A DNA stretch of 6,183 nucleotides, taken from an uncultured Microbacterium sp. Its GTDB lineage: Bacteria > Actinomycetota > Actinomycetes > Actinomycetales > Microbacteriaceae. Of the stretch, positions 1-5,423 are shown piece after piece. The DNA lies in NCBI GenBank assembly GCA_937926065.1, contig CALANM010000229.1:1-6183 (forward strand), read 5' to 3'. Every line of letters begins with the position of its first letter. Position 1 is the first letter of the stretch. Position numbers and translations under genes: made by a program. The notes below the pieces were generated by a model. It did not search any database. It was given only the letters and a program-made list of their open reading frames with translations, and was not told the origin of the DNA.

Positions 1-29
1 GTCTTGTCGGCCTCGGTCTTGTCGGCCTC
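1..29. repeat. Tandem 15-base repeat, two copies, inside rho
   Basis: The unit ggtcttgtcggcctc at 15-29 is preceded by a nearly complete copy at 1-14, cut by the window edge. In rho it encodes EADKT twice. The identical DNA copies suggest recent duplication in a low-complexity coding tract; further copies may lie to the left of the window. Confidence 0.85.
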
Positions 30-398
30 AGGGGCCTTCTCGACGTCGGCGCTCTTCGCACGTCGCGGCGCGCGCTTGCGCGGCGCCTTGGCAGGCTTCT
101 CCTCCGCGGCAGGCTTCTCCTCTGCGGCGGGGGCCTCCTCTGCGGGCGCCTCCGCGGCCGGAGCGTCCTCGGCGGGCGCCTCTTCGGCGGGTGCCTCAAC
201 GGCCTCGGCAGCGGGCTCCTCCGAGGGAGCCTCGGCAGCGGCCTCGGTCTCGTCCTCGGTCGCGGCCTCCGCGACGGGAGCCTCCGCAGCCGGGGCTTCG
301 GTGCTGGTCTGGTCGGCCGCGGCCGACTCGGCGGGAACGTCTGCGATGGCTTCGTCGCGCGCAGCGTCTTCGGTCTGGATCTCGGAGATGGACTCCAC
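1..398 (-). CDS. rho: Transcription termination factor Rho, N-terminal part (cut by window edge)
   Basis: Seen: a GTG start at 398 reads open to the left edge for 132 codons with no stop. AGGGAG lies 5 bases upstream of the GTG and decides the start. Residues 1-94 are almost only Glu, Ala, Pro, Asp, Ser and Thr, with one Arg (R14) and no Lys. Residues 95-116 then turn basic (EEKPAAEEKPAK followed by APRKRAPRRAKS), and the visible end carries an EADKT repeat. None of the RNA-binding or ATPase domains is inside the window, so identification rests on the start sequence as remembered from Microbacterium Rho, on the charged low-complexity N-terminal extension typical of actinobacterial Rho, and on its place right after thrB, as in M. 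tuberculosis. Rho is the hexameric RNA helicase that ends transcription. The same composition could belong to another protein with a disordered tail, but synteny makes rho much the best call. Confidence 0.85.
   Translation of the reverse strand, partial: MESISEIQTEDAARDEAIADVPAESAAADQTSTEAPAAEAPVAEAATEDETEAAAEAPSEEPAAEAVEAPAEEAPAEDAPAAEAPAEEAPAAEEKPAAEEKPAKAPRKRAPRRAKSADVEKAPEADKTEADK
90..122. repeat. Direct repeat with 18-base period inside rho
   Basis: The 15-base string ggcaggcttctcctc occurs at 90-104 and again at 108-122. It encodes the EEKPAA repetition at about residues 93-102 of Rho. Degenerate copies of the same Glu-Ala-Pro coding theme continue to about position 210. It is a plausible site of slippage or length variation between strains (inference). 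Confidence 0.85.
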
Positions 399-450
399 GA
401 GTTCTCCCTCTGGATATGGATAGGACTGACCGCATCTCGGGCCCGTCCAC
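196..450 (-). other. Candidate upstream ORF overlapping rho out of frame
   Basis: Seen: GGAAGGAG (457-464) sits exactly 6 bases before a GTG at 450, the same ribosome-binding string and spacing used by thrC in this window. The frame opened by this GTG reads 84 codons to a stop at 196, crosses the rho start, and lies in a different frame from rho. Its product would begin VDGPEMRSVL and become extremely Arg-rich (runs such as DRRRCARRSHRRRSRR). That is what a frame-shifted reading of Glu/Ala/Pro codons gives in GC-rich DNA, so the overlapping part is probably a shadow. What may be real is translation initiation at 450, acting as an upstream regulatory ORF that affects rho translation. No homology is recognised. 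Confidence 0.2.
404..409 (-). promoter_or_regulatory. Shine-Dalgarno of rho
   Basis: AGGGAG on the minus strand ends 5 bases before the GTG at 398 and supports that GTG as the rho start. Directly upstream is a tandem hexamer, TATCCA twice (411-422), the most AT-rich patch of the leader. Low structure there could help ribosome access (inference). Confidence 0.75.
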
Positions 451-464
451 AGCGGGCTCCTTCC
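448..464 (-). promoter_or_regulatory. Strong Shine-Dalgarno plus GTG in the rho leader
   Basis: GGAAGGAG, 6 bases, then GTG. This is a better match to the 16S rRNA anti-Shine-Dalgarno than the site rho itself uses 50 bases downstream. CTTC at about 470-473 could pair with the GAAG inside this site around a 7-base loop, a weak 4-bp stem that might mask it. The motif is clear; its use is unproven. Confidence 0.5.
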
Positions 465-513
465 GGATCCGAAGCGCGTCGCGTCTCACAGACAGCGTTC
501 GCCAGAGCCGGGG

Positions 514-519
514 TTTATA
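514..519 (-). promoter_or_regulatory. Candidate -10 box of a rho promoter
   Basis: TATAAA on the minus strand, in a context of GC-rich DNA, about 116 bases before the rho start. A transcript would begin near 507 and carry a leader of roughly 110 bases. No good TTGACA-like -35 box is seen at 16-18 bases; the bases there are CGTCGC or close to it. The call therefore rests on the -10 box and on the size of the gap. Confidence 0.4.
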
Positions 520-526
520 CGGTGGT

Positions 527-540
527 TCGCAGAATTGCGA
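527..540. repeat. Short perfect inverted repeat upstream of the rho -10 box
   Basis: TCGCA, four bases, TGCGA forms a perfect 5-bp palindrome 7 bases upstream of the TATAAA box, just where a -35 region or an operator would lie. In RNA it could form a 5-bp stem with a tetraloop, but no U-run follows, so it is not a convincing terminator. Confidence 0.4.
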
Positions 541-552
541 CGGAGGCCAGAT

Positions 553-1485
553 TCACGAGGTGCTCGTGGAACCCTCCGTATACTCCCTCACTGTACCACC
601 ACGAACATCGACGGCGAGCAGGAGCGGCTCCCACGGTGTGTCCGACTGCGCGGCGACCTCGACGGCCTCGAGGCGCCGCCCGGGACCGTCGGCGAGCACC
701 AGCACGCTCGGCCCGGCACCGGACACGACGGCCGCGAACCCCGCCGCCCGGAGCCGGCGCACGAGGTCGTCGGTCGCGGGCATCGCCTGGGCCCGGTACG
801 ACTGATGCAGCTTGTCCTCGGTCGCCGCCATGAGCAGCTCGGGGCTCTGCGTGAGCGCAGCGATCAGCAGCGCCGAGCGCGACACGTTGAAGACGGCGTC
901 TTCACGCGGAACCTGCAGCGGCGCCAGCCCTCGGGCGACGCTCGTCGACATCGTGAAGTCGGGAACGAAGACCAGCGGCGAGACGCCGCGGTGAACGAGC
1001 AGCTTCTTGTGCTGAGGGCCGTCCTCGTCCATCCATGCGATCGTCAGCCCGCCGAACAGGGCGGGGGCGACGTTGTCGGGGTGCCCTTCCATCTCGGTCG
1101 CGAGCCGCAGGAGCATGTCGGGGCCGATCTCGACCTCGCCCTCCAGCAGTCCCTTCGCAGCGAGGAGTCCGGCGACGACGGCCGCGCCCGACGAGCCCAT
1201 GCCACGCCCGTGAGGGATGGCGTTGCGAGCTGACAGGTGGATGCCGGGCATCGTGCGGCCGACAGCCTGGTACGCGTGGGCGATCGCGCGCACCACGAGG
1301 TGCGACGCGTCGGTGGGCACGTCATCGGCCCCCTCTCCGACCACGGTGATCTCGAGGCGATCGTCGGGAAGCGTGGTGACGGTGAGCTCGTCGTAGACGC
1401 TCAGCGCGAGGCCGAGCGTGTCGAAGCCGGGACCCAGGTTGGCGCTGGTGGCCGGCACCCGCACCGCGACCGCACGGCCGCTCAT
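553..1485 (-). CDS. thrB: Homoserine kinase
   Basis: Makes O-phospho-L-homoserine from homoserine and ATP, the step before threonine synthase; cytosolic. The 310-residue product has the usual length and the three GHMP-kinase motifs. These are ATSANLGPGFD at 12-22 near the N-terminus, the Gly/Ser-rich phosphate-binding loop IPHGRGMGSSGAA at 90-102, and SGAGPS at 255-260 near the C-terminus. EGHPDNVAPA at 133-142 is a further conserved stretch of this kinase. The ATG at 1485 overlaps the thrC stop in an ATGA arrangement (4 bases). No Shine-Dalgarno precedes it, so translation probably depends on ribosomes finishing thrC (inference). The frame is open about 100 bases further upstream, but the start at 1485 gives the conserved N-terminus. 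The C-terminal tail (EGSTSTS) is low complexity. Nothing is missing from the active site that I can see. Confidence 0.97.
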   Translation of the reverse strand: MSGRAVAVRVPATSANLGPGFDTLGLALSVYDELTVTTLPDDRLEITVVGEGADDVPTDASHLVVRAIAHAYQAVGRTMPGIHLSARNAIPHGRGMGSSGAAVVAGLLAAKGLLEGEVEIGPDMLLRLATEMEGHPDNVAPALFGGLTIAWMDEDGPQHKKLLVHRGVSPLVFVPDFTMSTSVARGLAPLQVPREDAVFNVSRSALLIAALTQSPELLMAATEDKLHQSYRAQAMPATDDLVRRLRAAGFAAVVSGAGPSVLVLADGPGRRLEAVEVAAQSDTPWEPLLLAVDVRGGTVREYTEGSTSTS

Positions 1486-2561
1486 GCCGTGGGCGCCAGT
1501 CCGAGAACGGACGCCACCTCGCTGGTCTCGGCGTCGACGACCGTCGGCGTGACCTCGCTGCCGTCGGCCTGGCGAAGGGCCCACTGGGGGTCCTTGAGGC
1601 CGTGGCCGGTGACGGTCAGCACGACCTTCGCTCCAGCCGGGACGACGCCGGCCTCGGCGCGGTCGAGAAGACCCGCGACGCTGATCGCCGACGCCGGCTC
1701 GACGAAGACCCCGACGGTTCCGGCGAGCAGCTTCTGTGCCGCCAGGATGCGGTCGTCGTCGATCGCGCCGAACCAGCCCTCGGTCGCGTCGCGTGCCTCA
1801 AGGGCGAGCTCCCAGGAGGCGGGATTGCCGATGCGGATCGCCGATGCGATCGTCTCCGGGCTGCGCACGACTTCGCCACGCACGAGCGGGGCCGAGCCGG
1901 CGGCCTGGAACCCGAACATGCGCGGCACTCGCGTCGCGGCGCCGCGGGCGGCCTCCTCGCGGTAGCCGCGCGAATAGGCGGTGTAGTTGCCCGCGTTGCC
2001 GACGGGGATGAAGTGGAAGTCCGGCGCGTCGCCGAGCTGGCTGACGACCTCGTAAGCGGCCGTCTTCTGGCCGTCGATGCGGTCGGGGTTCACCGAGTTG
2101 ACGAGGTGCACGGGGTAGCTCTCGGCGAGCTCACGGGCGATCTCGAGGCAGTCGTCGAAGTTCCCGCGGATCTGGATCAGCTGGCCGTTGTGGATGACGG
2201 CCTGGCTGAGCTTGCCCATCGCGATCTTGCCCTCGGGCACCAAGACGGCGGCCGTGATGCCGGCGTGCGCCGCGTATGCGGCGGCCGAGGCCGAGGTGTT
2301 GCCGGTCGAGGCGCAGATGACGGCCTTCGCCCCGTGCTCGACGGCGCGCGAGAGCGCCACCGTCATGCCGCGGTCCTTGAAGGAGCCCGTGGGGTTCATG
2401 CCCTCGAACTTGACGTAGACGTCGGCCCCGGTGATCTTCGACAGCGAGGGAGCCGGGATGAGCGGCGTTCCGCCCTCGCCCAGAGTCACGACGGTCGAGG
2501 CGTCGGTGACGCCCAGACGATCGGCGAATTCGCGCAGGACTCCGCGCCAGACGTGTGCCAT
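1482..2561 (-). CDS. thrC: Threonine synthase
   Basis: PLP enzyme that converts O-phosphohomoserine and water to threonine and phosphate, the last step of threonine synthesis. The 359-residue product is of the short class found in actinobacteria. Visible motifs: NPTGSFKDRG at 56-65 with the PLP Schiff-base lysine K62; ASTGNTSA at 84-91, contacting substrate and cofactor; PVGNAGN at 186-192, the Gly/Asn-rich loop that binds the PLP phosphate; EPASA at 288-292; and TVTGHGLKD at 316-324 near the end. The ATG at 2561 follows the hom stop after a single base and is preceded by the strong site GGAAGGAG with 6-base spacing. It is the only gene inside the operon with an excellent ribosome-binding site. 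The same frame stays open upstream inside hom, but no conserved sequence lies there. Confidence 0.98.
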   Translation of the reverse strand: MAHVWRGVLREFADRLGVTDASTVVTLGEGGTPLIPAPSLSKITGADVYVKFEGMNPTGSFKDRGMTVALSRAVEHGAKAVICASTGNTSASAAAYAAHAGITAAVLVPEGKIAMGKLSQAVIHNGQLIQIRGNFDDCLEIARELAESYPVHLVNSVNPDRIDGQKTAAYEVVSQLGDAPDFHFIPVGNAGNYTAYSRGYREEAARGAATRVPRMFGFQAAGSAPLVRGEVVRSPETIASAIRIGNPASWELALEARDATEGWFGAIDDDRILAAQKLLAGTVGVFVEPASAISVAGLLDRAEAGVVPAGAKVVLTVTGHGLKDPQWALRQADGSEVTPTVVDAETSEVASVLGLAPTA

Positions 2562-2562
2562 G

Positions 2563-3870
2563 TCAGTCTCCTTCCACGCGCAGGACCGAGGCGACGCGTT
2601 CGACGACGTCGCTCGATGCGAGACGTTCCACCGTCTCGGCGAGATCCTGCTCCCGTGCCTTGTGGGTGCCGATGACCAGGCGTGCCTGCCCGGACTCCTC
2701 GGCGCCGATGATGGTCTGTTCGACGGTCGCGATCGACACGTTCCCGTCGGTGAGGATGCCCGCGATGGTCGCGAGCACACCGGGACGGTCGTCGACCTCG
2801 AGGGTGATCTGGTAGCGGGTGACGGCGCGGCCGACCGGGGCGATCGGCAGGTTCGCTCCGGTGGACTCGCCCACGCCGAGGCCGCCGGCGATGTGGCGGC
2901 GGGCGGCCGAGACGACGTCACCCAGCACGGCAGAGGCGGTCTGGATGCCGCCTGCACCGGCGCCGTAGAACATGAGGTCTCCGGCGGCCTCCGCCTGCAC
3001 GAAGACCGCGTTGTTGGCGCCGTGCACGCTCGCGAGCGGATGCTCGCGGCGCACGAGGGCGGGGTGCACACGCACCGAGATCGACTCACGGCCGTCGTCG
3101 TCGATCCGCTCGCACACCGCGAGCAGCTTCACGACGTAGCCGGCCTGGCGCGCGGCATCCATCATCTGCTTGTCGACGGCCGTGATGCCCTCACGGTGCA
3201 CCGCGTCGAGCGGCACCGTCGTGTGAAATGCCAGCGAGGCGAGGATGGCCGCCTTCTGCGCCGCGTCGTAGCCCTCGACGTCCGCCGTGGGGTCGGCTTC
3301 GGCGTAGCCCAGGCGCTGCGCGTCGGCGAGCACGTCGGAGTACTCGGCGCCCTCGCTGTCCATGCGGTCGAGGATGTAGTTGGTCGTGCCGTTGACGATC
3401 GCGAGGATGCGGTGCACGCGGTCGCCGGCGAGCGAGTCGCGCAGCGGACGGATGATCGGGATGGCGCCGGCGACCGCGGCCTCGTAATGCACGGAGGCGC
3501 CCACCTGGTCGGCCGCCTCGAACAGCTCGGGGCCGTGGGTCGCCAGCAGGGCCTTGTTGCCCGTGACGACGTCGGCACCGGCGGCGAGCGCTTTGAGGAT
3601 GGAGCTGCGAGCGGGCTCGATGCCGCCCATGAGCTCGATGACGATGTCGCTTCCGACGATGAGCGGCTCGGCGTCGGTCGTGAGCAGCTCGCGCGGAAGG
3701 TCGGCGTCGCGCGGCGCGTCGACGTCGCGCACCGCGATGCCCACCAGCTCCAGCTCGGCTCCCGCACGCTCGGCGAGTTCGGCGGAGTGCTTCAGCAGGA
3801 GCGCAGCGACCTGTGAACCGACGGAGCCGGCCCCCAGCAGCGCCACCCGCAGGCGACGGTCATCAGTCAT
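2563..3870 (-). CDS. hom: Homoserine dehydrogenase with C-terminal ACT domain
   Basis: Reduces aspartate-4-semialdehyde to homoserine with NAD(P)H, the entry to the threonine and methionine branch. The product is 435 residues, the normal size for the monofunctional ACT-containing form. The N-terminal Rossmann fold shows GAGSVG at 13-18. TGNKALLA at 103-110 carries the conserved lysine K106, NGTTNY is at 160-165, and EADPTADVEGYDAAQK at 191-206 holds the catalytic-type Asp (D202) and Lys (K206). The ACT domain covers about 354-435 (ITLEVDDRPGVLATIAGIL), where such enzymes bind threonine for feedback inhibition (family knowledge). There is no aspartokinase fusion. The ATG at 3870 overlaps the lysA stop by 8 bases, with a GGGGGA site 4 bases upstream as a modest ribosome-binding site. 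Confidence 0.98.
   Translation of the reverse strand: MTDDRRLRVALLGAGSVGSQVAALLLKHSAELAERAGAELELVGIAVRDVDAPRDADLPRELLTTDAEPLIVGSDIVIELMGGIEPARSSILKALAAGADVVTGNKALLATHGPELFEAADQVGASVHYEAAVAGAIPIIRPLRDSLAGDRVHRILAIVNGTTNYILDRMDSEGAEYSDVLADAQRLGYAEADPTADVEGYDAAQKAAILASLAFHTTVPLDAVHREGITAVDKQMMDAARQAGYVVKLLAVCERIDDDGRESISVRVHPALVRREHPLASVHGANNAVFVQAEAAGDLMFYGAGAGGIQTASAVLGDVVSAARRHIAGGLGVGESTGANLPIAPVGRAVTRYQITLEVDDRPGVLATIAGILTDGNVSIATVEQTIIGAEESGQARLVIGTHKAREQDLAETVERLASSDVVERVASVLRVEGD
2568..2575 (-). promoter_or_regulatory. Shine-Dalgarno of thrC
   Basis: GGAAGGAG, located in the last codons of hom, 6 bases before the thrC ATG at 2561. It fixes the thrC start against the long open frame upstream and suggests that thrC can initiate independently of hom. 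Confidence 0.9.
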
Positions 3871-5299
3871 TCAGTCCCCCAGGGATCGTCGGAGTGGTGT
3901 TCGAGGCGTCGGCGCCGACGTCGCGTGCCAGCAGGTCGGCGATCGTCTCCCCCCGCACGATGACGCGGGCACGGCCGTCGCCGACGGCCACGACCGGCGG
4001 GCGCGGCACCGCGTTGTAGTTGCTGGAGAGCGAATAGCAGTAGGCGCCGGTTGCGGGCACCGCGAGCAGGTCGCCCGGCGTCACGTCTGCCGGAAGGTAC
4101 TCGGCGTCGACGACGATGTCGCCCGACTCGCAGTGACGGCCGACGACGCGGGCGAGCGCGGGGGCGGCATCCGAGACCCGCGACGCGACGCGAGCGGAGT
4201 ACTGCGCGCCGTAGAGAGCGGGGCGTGCGTTGTCGCTCATGCCGCCGTCGACGCTCACATACAGGCGCGTGAGGTCGTCGGTCGCCTGCACGGGCTTGAC
4301 CGTGCCGACCTCGTAGAGGGTGACGCCCGCGCGCCCGACGATCGTGCGACCGGGCTCGAAGGCGAGGTCGGGCATGGGGATGCCGCGGGCGGCGCACTCG
4401 CGCGCGACGGCGTCGACGATGCCGTCGGCGAGCTGCTCGATGGGCGTCGGGTCGTCGGCCGACGTGTAGGCGATTCCGAAGCCGCCGCCGAGGTTCAGCA
4501 GCGGGACTTCGCCGCCGGCGAGAAGCTGGGCGTGCACCTCGACCAGGCGCGCGGCGGACTCGGCGAAGCCCGCGGTGCCGAAGATCTGCGAGCCGATGTG
4601 GCAGTGCAGGCCGATGAAGCGCAGCGATGGCAGCTCGCGGATGCGGGCCACGACGGCGGTCGCGTCGCTCAGCGCGAACCCGAACTTCTGGTCTTCATGG
4701 GCCGTGGCGAGGAAGTCGTGCGTCTCGGCGTGCACGCCGCTGTTGACGCGCACGAGCACGTTCTGCACGGATCCGCGCCGCTCGGCGATCGCGGCGAGCC
4801 GCTCGATCTCGATCGGGCTGTCGACGATGACGGAGCCGAGGCCGTGCGCGACGGCCGCGTCGAGCTCGGCGGTCGACTTGTTGTTGCCGTGGAGGCCGAT
4901 GCGGGACGGGTCAGCGCCTCCGGCGAGCGCGATCGCGAGCTCTCCCCCGGTCGCCACGTCGACGGCGAGGCCCTCGGAGGTCACCCACCGAACGACCTCG
5001 GTGCTCAGGAACGCCTTGCCCGCGTAGTACACCCGGGCGCGCACGCCGTGGCGGGCGGTCGCCGCGTCGAATGCCTCTCGCACGCGGCGGGCGCGGGCGC
5101 GGACGCCCGGCTCGTCGAGCACGTACAGCGGGGTGCCGAACTGCTCCTTCAGTTCCTCCACCGAGACGCCGCCGATCGACAGGGCGCCCGACTCGTCGCG
5201 ACAGGCCGACTCGGGCCACACGGAGGGGACGAGTCCGTTGGCATCCTCCGGCGCGACCAGCCAGTCGGGCACGAGGGGACGGTTGTCAGGGGCGGACAC
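3863..5299 (-). CDS. lysA: Diaminopimelate decarboxylase
   Basis: PLP enzyme that decarboxylates meso-diaminopimelate to lysine, the last lysine step. In actinobacteria the substrate is also a peptidoglycan precursor. With the GTG at 5299 the product has 478 residues. Motifs of the fold-III decarboxylase family: YYAGKAF with PLP lysine K95, HIGSQ at 234-238, GGGFG at 271-275 for the PLP phosphate, EPGR at 315-318, CESGD at 390-394 with the cysteine given by the partner subunit of the dimer, and GAYCYSLSSNYN at 418-429. The start is uncertain: a TTG at 5308 is in frame and would add three residues, and neither start has a visible Shine-Dalgarno. An in-frame stop at 5344-5342 limits any extension. 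I prefer the GTG because MSAPDNRPLVPDWL resembles related N-termini. It heads the operon and its last codons overlap hom. Confidence 0.97.
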   Translation of the reverse strand: MSAPDNRPLVPDWLVAPEDANGLVPSVWPESACRDESGALSIGGVSVEELKEQFGTPLYVLDEPGVRARARRVREAFDAATARHGVRARVYYAGKAFLSTEVVRWVTSEGLAVDVATGGELAIALAGGADPSRIGLHGNNKSTAELDAAVAHGLGSVIVDSPIEIERLAAIAERRGSVQNVLVRVNSGVHAETHDFLATAHEDQKFGFALSDATAVVARIRELPSLRFIGLHCHIGSQIFGTAGFAESAARLVEVHAQLLAGGEVPLLNLGGGFGIAYTSADDPTPIEQLADGIVDAVARECAARGIPMPDLAFEPGRTIVGRAGVTLYEVGTVKPVQATDDLTRLYVSVDGGMSDNARPALYGAQYSARVASRVSDAAPALARVVGRHCESGDIVVDAEYLPADVTPGDLLAVPATGAYCYSLSSNYNAVPRPPVVAVGDGRARVIVRGETIADLLARDVGADASNTTPTIPGGLND

Positions 5300-5379
5300 G
5301 ATGAGCAACCAATCGGGTGGAGACGGTCGCTGTCGGCGGGATCATCACGCCGGAACAGCGGTGACAGGCGGTGTGTGAA

Positions 5380-5385
5380 AGTCTA
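5380..5385 (-). promoter_or_regulatory. Candidate -10 box of the lysA-hom-thrCB operon
   Basis: TAGACT on the minus strand matches the TANNNT pattern of actinobacterial housekeeping -10 boxes. It lies about 80 bases before the lysA start, with a predicted transcript start near 5373. A CTGACG that could serve as -35 is 21 bases away, too far to be ideal, so the -35 element is unclear. Confidence 0.45.
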
Positions 5386-5402
5386 GGGCACCGGTTCGGC
5401 TC

Positions 5403-5417
5403 CGCCCGTCAGGGGCG
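5403..5417 (-). terminator. Weak hairpin after the DUF2993 gene
   Basis: CGCCC, five bases, GGGCG forms a perfect 5-bp GC stem 6 bases after the stop codon of the upstream gene. No U-tract follows, so it is at best a weak or Rho-assisted terminator. The stem may equally be chance in this GC-rich DNA. Confidence 0.25.
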
Positions 5418-5423
5418 ACGCTG

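Larger units (their letters stand above)
399..552 (-). other. Intergenic leader between thrB and rho
   Basis: These 154 bases are the longest gap in the window. In transcription order they hold a short palindrome (527-540), a TATAAA -10-like box (514-519), and a small hairpin at about 478-496 (CGC, a bulged T, GTCT, loop GTG, AGAC, GCG). A strong Shine-Dalgarno with an out-of-frame GTG follows (448-464), then the TATCCA repeat and the rho ribosome-binding site. I see no stem followed by a U-tract, so no intrinsic terminator closes the lysA-thrB operon here. The layout fits a regulated rho leader but proves no mechanism. Confidence 0.6.
5300..5423 (-). other. Intergenic region upstream of lysA
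   Basis: These 124 bases hold a weak hairpin next to the upstream stop codon, a candidate -10 box, and a leader of about 70 bases. A possible small hairpin lies at 5345-5364 (TCAC, bulged C, GC, loop, GCGTGA on the minus strand). The leader is too short for a lysine riboswitch and contains no run of Lys or Thr codons, so I see no attenuation system. Confidence 0.6.

Noticed and set aside
411..422. TATCCA tandem hexamer as a -10 promoter box for rho
   Set aside because: A transcript start would fall inside or beyond the ribosome-binding site and no -35 box is suitably placed; more likely an unstructured patch of the leader.
1486..1584. Upstream extension of the thrB frame
   Set aside because: The added 33 residues are Arg/Gly-rich and unlike homoserine kinases; the ATGA overlap start at 1485 fits the family length.
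1602..2675. A 357-codon plus-strand frame opposite thrC
   Set aside because: Lies entirely opposite thrC apart from its ends and has no conserved feature.
2562..3089. Extension of the thrC frame about 176 codons upstream into hom
   Set aside because: This part is Ser/Arg/Pro-rich shadow sequence overlapping hom; the ATG at 2561 with a strong Shine-Dalgarno gives the conserved N-terminus.
2431..3816. A 461-codon plus-strand frame opposite hom
   Set aside because: Same antisense artefact; composition dominated by Val, Asp, Gly, Arg and His without recognisable domains.
5300..5380. A lysine riboswitch or leader-peptide attenuator before lysA
   Set aside because: The leader is only about 70-80 bases, far shorter than the lysine riboswitch, and holds no cluster of Lys codons.
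3554..5386. A 610-codon open frame on the plus strand opposite lysA and part of hom
   Set aside because: It is antisense to two clearly identified enzymes. Long antisense frames are expected in DNA with very high GC at third positions, and its protein is low complexity with no motif.
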